The notes under the pieces were generated by a model. The model made no database searches. It was not told where the DNA came from and saw nothing but the letters and a program-made list of their open reading frames with translations. The position numbers and the translations under genes were made by a program. Shown here piece after piece: positions 5,676 to 9,656 of a DNA stretch of 9,656 nucleotides (positions are counted from its first letter, which is position 1; the number at the start of each line of letters is the position of its first letter). Source of the DNA: Actinomycetes bacterium. Its GTDB lineage: Bacteria; Actinomycetota; Acidimicrobiia; Acidimicrobiales; Acidimicrobiaceae. The stretch lies in NCBI GenBank assembly GCA_021844725.1, contig JAKBSX010000059.1:1-9656 (forward strand). The letters are read 5' to 3'.

Positions 5676-6560
5676 TCAGATAGGTGCAACCGTGCCCGGT
5701 AGGCCATTGTCGCCATGCACGTGTCCCCATATTTCAGCTCGATTATAGGAAATAATCTTCCAATCTTCGTTTACTACCAATCCTCCCCATCCGTACTCGA
5801 TATCAAATCCGCTAGGGCTGCGAACATAAAACGAGAGCATCCGGTCGTTTGTATGCCTTCCAAGAGTCATCGAGAAGGACATATTTCGTTGCCTGCAAAG
5901 GTCATAAGCAATACCGACGTCATCAAGTTCCCGCGTTTCGAACATAAGATGATGCAAGCCTCTCATTCCTGGCACAACTGCTATGGCGGCACTATGGTGG
6001 CGCGGATTACAGTGATAGAAAAGCAGTTCGAGCATGATATGGACCTCGTCACTTTTCTTCATGCCCAGGACACCTCGGAAAAAATCATCAGAGACGCTTC
6101 TATCAGGGGTGACAATTACAGCATGACCCATTCCCTGATTGGCTGTTACAAAACCTGAATGTGCCCGTCCTGATCTAAATGCCCTTGGGGCAATCTGTGG
6201 ACCAATAAATATTTCATGTCTTAACCCAACTCCATCTTCGACCTCGATCACCCGAAGAACACGACGCTTTTCCTTGAGTTCATCGTCACCTTCTTTATAT
6301 GCCAAATTTGAAGCTTCCAGAACCTCAAGAATTCTCTCTAGATTTTCCTCATTTCCAACATCCCAACCAATGAAGTCAAGCTTGTCTTTCGGGCCATCTC
6401 GAATTAGCAACCGGTAGCGCTGATCATCCAGAGTTAGAAGAACCTGGTTATCATTTTCCTCAACGACTTCCAGACCTAAAACTTCCGGCCCGAAGCTCAG
6501 CCATTCCCGAAACGCACTGGAGGAAACACCTACATATCCGAGTGTTGTGTTCATGTTCAT
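5676..6560 (-). CDS. bphC: Type I extradiol dioxygenase, BphC/HsaC-like (2,3-dihydroxybiphenyl 1,2-dioxygenase family)
   Basis: A ring-cleaving Fe(II) dioxygenase of the vicinal oxygen chelate superfamily that opens a catechol-type ring next to the hydroxyls. The 294 residues form two repeated VOC modules. The C-terminal module has all expected iron ligands: H146 in 'QGMGHAVIV', H204 in 'GLHHLMFET', E255 in 'GFDIEYGW'. Second-sphere residues H189 ('CNPRHHS'), H236 ('TLGRHTND') and Y245 ('LSFYVRSP') also match BphC. Length is normal (about 290-300). ATG 6560 is chosen because AAAGGA lies 8 nt upstream; ATG 6554 is in frame but less well spaced. The exact substrate (biphenyl, steroid-derived or other bicyclic catechol) cannot be told from this window. 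It is transcribed divergently from the IclR regulator, with a good promoter at 6676-6704, and its 3' side faces the IS pile-up, where downstream genes may have been lost. Confidence 0.88.
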   Translation of the reverse strand: MNMNTTLGYVGVSSSAFREWLSFGPEVLGLEVVEENDNQVLLTLDDQRYRLLIRDGPKDKLDFIGWDVGNEENLERILEVLEASNLAYKEGDDELKEKRRVLRVIEVEDGVGLRHEIFIGPQIAPRAFRSGRAHSGFVTANQGMGHAVIVTPDRSVSDDFFRGVLGMKKSDEVHIMLELLFYHCNPRHHSAAIAVVPGMRGLHHLMFETRELDDVGIAYDLCRQRNMSFSMTLGRHTNDRMLSFYVRSPSGFDIEYGWGGLVVNEDWKIISYNRAEIWGHVHGDNGLPGTVAPI

Positions 6561-6675
6561 CTTTTTGATCCTTTGATTCTTTGGTACTGTTCCATTTGTC
6601 AGCCCTGGTTGGTCGAGATGAGCTATCTGACGTTGCTATCTTGTTTTCCCATTTAGCGCCTGAAACTTTTGAGTC

Positions 6676-6704
6676 ACAATAAAATGTTTTGGCATCAGAG
6701 TCAA
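6676..6704 (-). promoter_or_regulatory. Putative sigma70-type promoter of the extradiol dioxygenase gene
   Basis: On the - strand, TTGACT (6704-6699) is separated by exactly 17 bp from TATTGT (6681-6676), a good -35/-10 pair. Transcription would start near 6669, giving a leader of about 110 nt before ATG 6560. No other pair of this quality was seen on the - strand in the intergenic region. Confidence 0.55.
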
Positions 6705-6716
6705 TAGAATGTTCTA
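6705..6716. promoter_or_regulatory. 12-bp palindrome TAGAATGTTCTA, candidate IclR-family operator
   Basis: TAGAA and TTCTA are exact inverted 5-bp arms around TG. The site abuts the -35 box of the divergent dioxygenase promoter (6699-6704) and lies 21 bp before the regulator start codon, also covering TAGAAT, which is a 5/6 match to a -10 box on the + strand. A regulator bound here could affect both genes. Binding is inferred, since no second copy was seen in the window. Confidence 0.4.
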
Positions 6717-6737
6717 CGATGCGGGACGGAGAGTGCA

Positions 6738-7490
6738 GTGTCGGTAACCAAAAAAATTAGTCTCGTCTTGGAGGCATTTGGGCCTCAGGACACGTCTCTG
6801 GGCATTCGGGAGATTGCGCGGAGAGCTCATCTCGCCCCGTCAACTGCTCATAGGCTAATTGCAGAGCTGGTTGAAATTGGGTATTTAGAACGAGTGGATA
6901 ATGGAACCTTAAGACTGGGCCTATCGCTTTTTGAACTGGGACATTTGGTTCCGCAACAGAGAAATCTAAGAGAAATGGCTCTTCCATTGATGGAAGACCT
7001 ACGCTACGCTACTCGTCAAACAGTACATCTCGCCGTCCGGGACGAAGCCGAAGTAGTATACGTTGAGATTCTTGGTAACCAGGGAACTGACTTACCCTCT
7101 CGTGTCGGTGGAAGGATGCCAGCTTATTGCACCGGGGTCGGTAAAGCCATCCTCGCCTTTTCTGATCCCCAAGTTGTACAAGCGGTAATTAATCAGGGAC
7201 TCCGAAAACGCACTGAACATACGATAACGGATGCTAACCATCTACTGCGGGAACTCGCTGAAATTCGTCTAAGAGGAGTCGCTTTTGACCGGGAAGAATC
7301 TGGAATTGGAGTAATGTGCGCCGCATCGCCCATTAAGTCTCGCAATTTGCCAGCTACTTCCGCTATTTCAGTGACAGGAAAGCGAGGAATGCTTGATTTA
7401 GAGAAGGTGGCTCCAGCTGTTCAGACTGTTGCCAGGGTACTGAGCAGAAGGTTACCAATACCGCTCCTCTCATCATTCCAACGGACGTAG
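6738..7490 (+). CDS. IclR-family transcriptional regulator
   Basis: A 250-residue protein of normal IclR length. Residues about 5-62 are the winged helix-turn-helix ('LGIREIARRAHLAPSTAHRLIAEL', wing 'GYLERVDNGTLRLG'). Residues about 75-240 are the effector-binding domain, with 'RVGGRMPAYCTGVGKAILA' (122-140) and the family signature 'GVAFDREESGIGVMCAASPI' (180-199). The segment after it ('SRNLPATSAISVTG') departs from the usual pattern but keeps the ISVTG strand. The start is GTG 6738, with GGAG 6 nt upstream; nearby ATGs at 6709 and 6719 are out of frame. It is divergent from the extradiol dioxygenase and convergent with the aldolase operon. IclR proteins are common regulators of aromatic catabolism, so local control of ring-cleavage genes is likely; the effector is unknown. 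Confidence 0.92.
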   Translation: MSVTKKISLVLEAFGPQDTSLGIREIARRAHLAPSTAHRLIAELVEIGYLERVDNGTLRLGLSLFELGHLVPQQRNLREMALPLMEDLRYATRQTVHLAVRDEAEVVYVEILGNQGTDLPSRVGGRMPAYCTGVGKAILAFSDPQVVQAVINQGLRKRTEHTITDANHLLRELAEIRLRGVAFDREESGIGVMCAASPIKSRNLPATSAISVTGKRGMLDLEKVAPAVQTVARVLSRRLPIPLLSSFQRT

Positions 7491-7585
7491 CCTTTTTAGT
7501 GTCGGCAATTTATCTCGTCTCAAAAAAGCAAACATCTGTCTACAACATAAATCCAAAACACGCACCTATGCTTTTTGCGGCCGTA
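7491..7585. other. Convergent gap between regulator and aldolase genes
   Basis: These 95 bp separate the 3' ends of the IclR gene (+) and the aldolase gene (-). Some T- and A-rich runs are present (CTTTTTAG right after the regulator stop, CAAAAAAGC at about 7521-7529), but I found no hairpin that would make a convincing intrinsic terminator for either transcript. Confidence 0.5.
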
Positions 7586-8632
7586 TTAGCGACTCTGCTT
7601 TGAATTCTTAGCCTCTCGTTCCATCTTAATTTGCAGTGCAATATCGATAATCATGTCTTCCTGGCCCCCAACATAACCTGCTTCACCGACGCGTTGTAGA
7701 ATATCGTGCGTTGCGACTCCATATCTTGCCGAGGCTCGCTCGGCATGGAGTAAAAACGAAGAATAAACCCCCGCTCGCCCCTGGATGATTGAAGATCGGT
7801 CGGGGAACGGCAGTCGAGGAATCATAGGTTTCACGATTTCTTCCGCTGCTGCGAGAACGCCGTCGACATCCGTACCGGTTTCAATACCCATACTTTCGAA
7901 AACTGTCGCCAAAATTTCAGTGGGTGCATTTCCAGCGCCGGCTCCGAGCGCACATAGCGAACCATCAATTTGTCTTGCACCAGACCCAAAAGCCAAAACG
8001 GAGTTTGCTACGCCTAGCGACAGATTCTGATGACCGTGAAAACCCACTTCAGCATCGCCACCAATCTCCTTTACTAATGCCTTGATTCGTTCCTGGGTTC
8101 CGCTGAGAAGAAGTGCCCCGGCAGAATCTACGACATATACGCACTGAGCGCCAGCGTCTACCATAATTCGAGCTTGAGCTGCCAATTCATCTGGTCCGAT
8201 TCTGTGCGCTAACATCAGAAAGCCCACTGTCTCCATTCCCAATCTTCTGGCAGCTCCAAAATGCTGGATTGAGACGGTGGCTTCCGTGCAGTGTGTCGCT
8301 ATACGTGCGACCTGGGCACCGGCTCCATGAGCTTCCTTTAGATCTTCAATTGTGCCGACTCCTGGCAAAAGCAGAACGGCGATCTTAGCCCGCCGAGCTT
8401 CGGAAACAGCGGCCTCAATAAGCTTTATCTCACTCTCCCGAGAAAAACCGTAGTTAAAAGATGACCCGCCAAGACCATCACCATGACTTACTTCTATAAC
8501 TTGCAGGCCTGCCGAGTCTAAAGCGGCGACAGTCTGACGTACTTGGTCTTCAGTTATTTGATGCGCCATTGCGTGGCTTCCATCACGCAATGTGGAATCA
8601 GTGATTCGAAGAGAATTGCTAGCGGGTGTCAT
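7586..8632 (-). CDS. mhpE: 4-hydroxy-2-oxovalerate aldolase
   Basis: The enzyme (MhpE/DmpG/BphI/HsaF type) splits 4-hydroxy-2-oxoacids, giving pyruvate and an aldehyde (acetaldehyde from 4-hydroxy-2-oxovalerate), which is channelled to its partner dehydrogenase. The 348 residues begin with the DRE-TIM signature '[15 protein letters not shown]': R16, metal ligand D17 and H20. The metal site is completed by H199 and H201 in '[15 protein letters not shown]'. Y290 in 'GRAGVYSSF' matches the conserved active-site tyrosine. The C-terminal helical communication domain ('[13 protein letters not shown]', '[17 protein letters not shown]') is present, so the enzyme looks complete and active. The start overlaps the dehydrogenase stop by ATGA (8629-8632) and has no ribosome site of its own, implying translational coupling, which fits a 1:1 complex. 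It is the last gene of this - strand run. Confidence 0.95.
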   Translation of the reverse strand: MTPASNSLRITDSTLRDGSHAMAHQITEDQVRQTVAALDSAGLQVIEVSHGDGLGGSSFNYGFSRESEIKLIEAAVSEARRAKIAVLLLPGVGTIEDLKEAHGAGAQVARIATHCTEATVSIQHFGAARRLGMETVGFLMLAHRIGPDELAAQARIMVDAGAQCVYVVDSAGALLLSGTQERIKALVKEIGGDAEVGFHGHQNLSLGVANSVLAFGSGARQIDGSLCALGAGAGNAPTEILATVFESMGIETGTDVDGVLAAAEEIVKPMIPRLPFPDRSSIIQGRAGVYSSFLLHAERASARYGVATHDILQRVGEAGYVGGQEDMIIDIALQIKMEREAKNSKQSR

Positions 8633-9537
8633 GCGCTTTTCGAAAAGTTCTCGGACGACAGTAATTCTCCCACTCGCACCGCTGCTGCGGTCATTATGTC
8701 AAGATTTCCGGCATAGGGAGGAAGATAATCCCCATTTCCCTTGACCTCTAAGAACACTGCCACCCGAGCATTACCTGACCAAGTCTCCCGTTCCACATCG
8801 AATTGCGGCTCAGCTCTCAGGGTGTATCCAGGAACGTATGCCTTAACCTCAGCAACCATGTCATGAATTGACTCTGTTATAGCCCTCTGATCTGAACATG
8901 GAGGAATCGCGCAAAAGACGGTATCACGCATGATCATTGGAGGATCAACAGGATTCAAAACGATAATTGCTTTTCCCTTGCGAGCGCCTCCTACAGTCTC
9001 TATAGCTTTGGCAGTCGTTTCCGTAAATTCATCGATATTTGCCCGAGTTCCCGGACCAGCTGATCTGGATGCAATAGAAGCGACGATTTCGGCATATGGA
9101 ACGGATACCACCCGGGAAACCGCATGAACGATTGGAATCGTAGCTTGGCCCCCACAGGTGATCATGTTGATATTGGCTGAACTCACATGTTCCCCCAAAT
9201 TAACGGGAGGGCAAATGTAAGGTCCCACAGCGGCAGGGGTTAGATCAATAGCTCTAATTCCTGCTTGAGCGTATAATGGCGCATTTTCAAGATGGGCTTT
9301 CGCAGAAGTGGCCTCGAATACCAAGTCCGGCAAACTGGACCTGCTAAGGAGCCATTCGACTCCCTTAGCCGATGTCATCACCCCTTGGGACCGAGCACGG
9401 GCGAGGCCTTCCGAATCTGGATCTATTCCAATCATGTAACGCGGCTCCAGCTTGTCGCTACGAAGGAGTTTTACCAGCAAATCAGTTCCAATATTCCCCG
9501 AACCAACTATAGCTACACCGAGCTTGAAATCTGCCAT
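8629..9537 (-). CDS. mhpF: Acetaldehyde dehydrogenase (acylating)
   Basis: The enzyme (MhpF/DmpF/BphJ/HsaG type) oxidises acetaldehyde to acetyl-CoA with NAD+ and CoA, using aldehyde delivered from the aldolase encoded next to it. The 302 residues show the N-terminal Rossmann motif '[11 protein letters not shown]' (10-20), '[19 protein letters not shown]' (96-114), the catalytic cysteine C128 in '[12 protein letters not shown]', '[18 protein letters not shown]' (159-176), '[13 protein letters not shown]' (195-207) and the C-terminal '[16 protein letters not shown]' (271-286). Length is normal. ATG 9537 follows the hydratase stop by 2 bp, with GGGAGAGG in the preceding coding end as ribosome site. 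This is the standard hydratase, dehydrogenase, aldolase order of meta-cleavage operons. Confidence 0.95.
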   Translation of the reverse strand: MADFKLGVAIVGSGNIGTDLLVKLLRSDKLEPRYMIGIDPDSEGLARARSQGVMTSAKGVEWLLSRSSLPDLVFEATSAKAHLENAPLYAQAGIRAIDLTPAAVGPYICPPVNLGEHVSSANINMITCGGQATIPIVHAVSRVVSVPYAEIVASIASRSAGPGTRANIDEFTETTAKAIETVGGARKGKAIIVLNPVDPPMIMRDTVFCAIPPCSDQRAITESIHDMVAEVKAYVPGYTLRAEPQFDVERETWSGNARVAVFLEVKGNGDYLPPYAGNLDIMTAAAVRVGELLSSENFSKSA

Positions 9538-9539
9538 CT

Positions 9540-9656
9540 CTAGGCCTCTCCCTTTGCAAAGTGAGTGCTCACGGAACCAAGTCCAGAAAATGCTGCTTCC
9601 ACAAAATCGCCTGGTTCAACGGACACCGAAGCTGTCAAAGAGCCGGCAAGAATGAT
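9540..9656 (-). CDS. mhpD: 2-hydroxypenta-2,4-dienoate hydratase (2-keto-4-pentenoate hydratase), C-terminal part
   Basis: The gene enters from the right edge; only the last 38 codons and TAG (9542-9540) are present. The residues '[17 protein letters not shown]' and '[16 protein letters not shown]' match the end of the hydratase/fumarylacetoacetase-like fold seen in MhpD/BphH/HsaE, where 'ILAGSLT' and 'G-LGSVS-x-F' are typical. The enzyme adds water to 2-hydroxypenta-2,4-dienoate to make 4-hydroxy-2-oxovalerate, the substrate of the aldolase encoded two genes downstream. The 2-bp gap to the dehydrogenase start and the gene order support one operon. The promoter and upstream genes are outside the window. 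Confidence 0.87.
   Translation of the reverse strand: MILAGSLTASVSVEPGDFVEAAFSGLGSVSTHFAKGEA

Noticed and set aside
5347..5683. Two short + frames across the tandem repeats
   Set aside because: The residues repeat (GIFQ, WHIS) only because the DNA repeats; no ribosome site or domain is seen.
6598..6631. GTCAG...CTGAC inverted repeat in the dioxygenase leader
   Set aside because: Only 5-bp arms separated by 24 bp; expected by chance.
8636..8647. Perfect palindrome CTTTTCGAAAAG
   Set aside because: It lies inside the dehydrogenase 3' coding end (residues ENFSK) just before the overlapping aldolase start; it is short and probably a codon coincidence.
6738..9537. Opposite-strand frames within the regulator, aldolase and dehydrogenase genes
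   Set aside because: They are shadows of well-supported genes with complete domains and catalytic residues on the other strand.

Overview
The window has two parts. Bases 1 to about 5545 are a pile-up of broken insertion sequences, and bases 5676 to 9656 are part of a meta-cleavage catabolic cluster for aromatic (or steroid-derived) compounds. Base composition looks moderate in GC. The IclR-regulated extradiol cluster and the kinds of transposase would fit an actinobacterium of moderate GC, but this is a weak inference: nothing here (no rRNA or single-copy marker) fixes the taxon.

IS region, left to right. (1) A 5'-truncated IS3-family orfB fragment on + (3-149). (2) It runs head-to-head into the N-terminal half of an IS66-family transposase on - (131-808); neither break is at an IS end, so this is a recombination or deletion joint. 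(3) About 170 bp (890-1056) that I cannot assign. (4) An IS1634-like (IS4 superfamily) element bounded by a perfect 15-bp inverted repeat (1057-1071 / 2712-2726); its transposase frame is interrupted by two in-frame TAG codons. (5) An IS21-family element whose left end and IstA helix-turn-helix are missing, joined directly to the right end of the IS1634-like element. It keeps the IstA catalytic core, a complete IstB ATPase, a third small cysteine-rich ORF, and a block of four tandem 22-23-bp repeats (5451-5541) that looks like the multiple-repeat right end of IS21 elements.

Catabolic region. On - , from the right edge: the C-terminus of a 2-hydroxypenta-2,4-dienoate hydratase, acylating acetaldehyde dehydrogenase, and 4-hydroxy-2-oxovalerate aldolase, tightly packed (2-bp gap, then a 4-bp ATGA overlap). 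This is the classical lower meta-cleavage route that turns 2-hydroxypenta-2,4-dienoate into pyruvate and acetyl-CoA. An IclR-family regulator on + lies between this operon and a BphC/HsaC-type extradiol ring-cleavage dioxygenase on - ; regulator and dioxygenase are divergent over a 177-bp intergenic region. That region holds a good -35/-10 pair for the dioxygenase and a 12-bp palindrome abutting the -35, a plausible regulator site. The C-C bond hydrolase that should link ring cleavage to the lower pathway is not in the window.

The most interesting leads are the third cysteine-rich ORF of the IS21 element with the structured DNA before it, the tandem-repeat end, the chimeric IS1634/istA joint, and the putative operator between the regulator and the dioxygenase.
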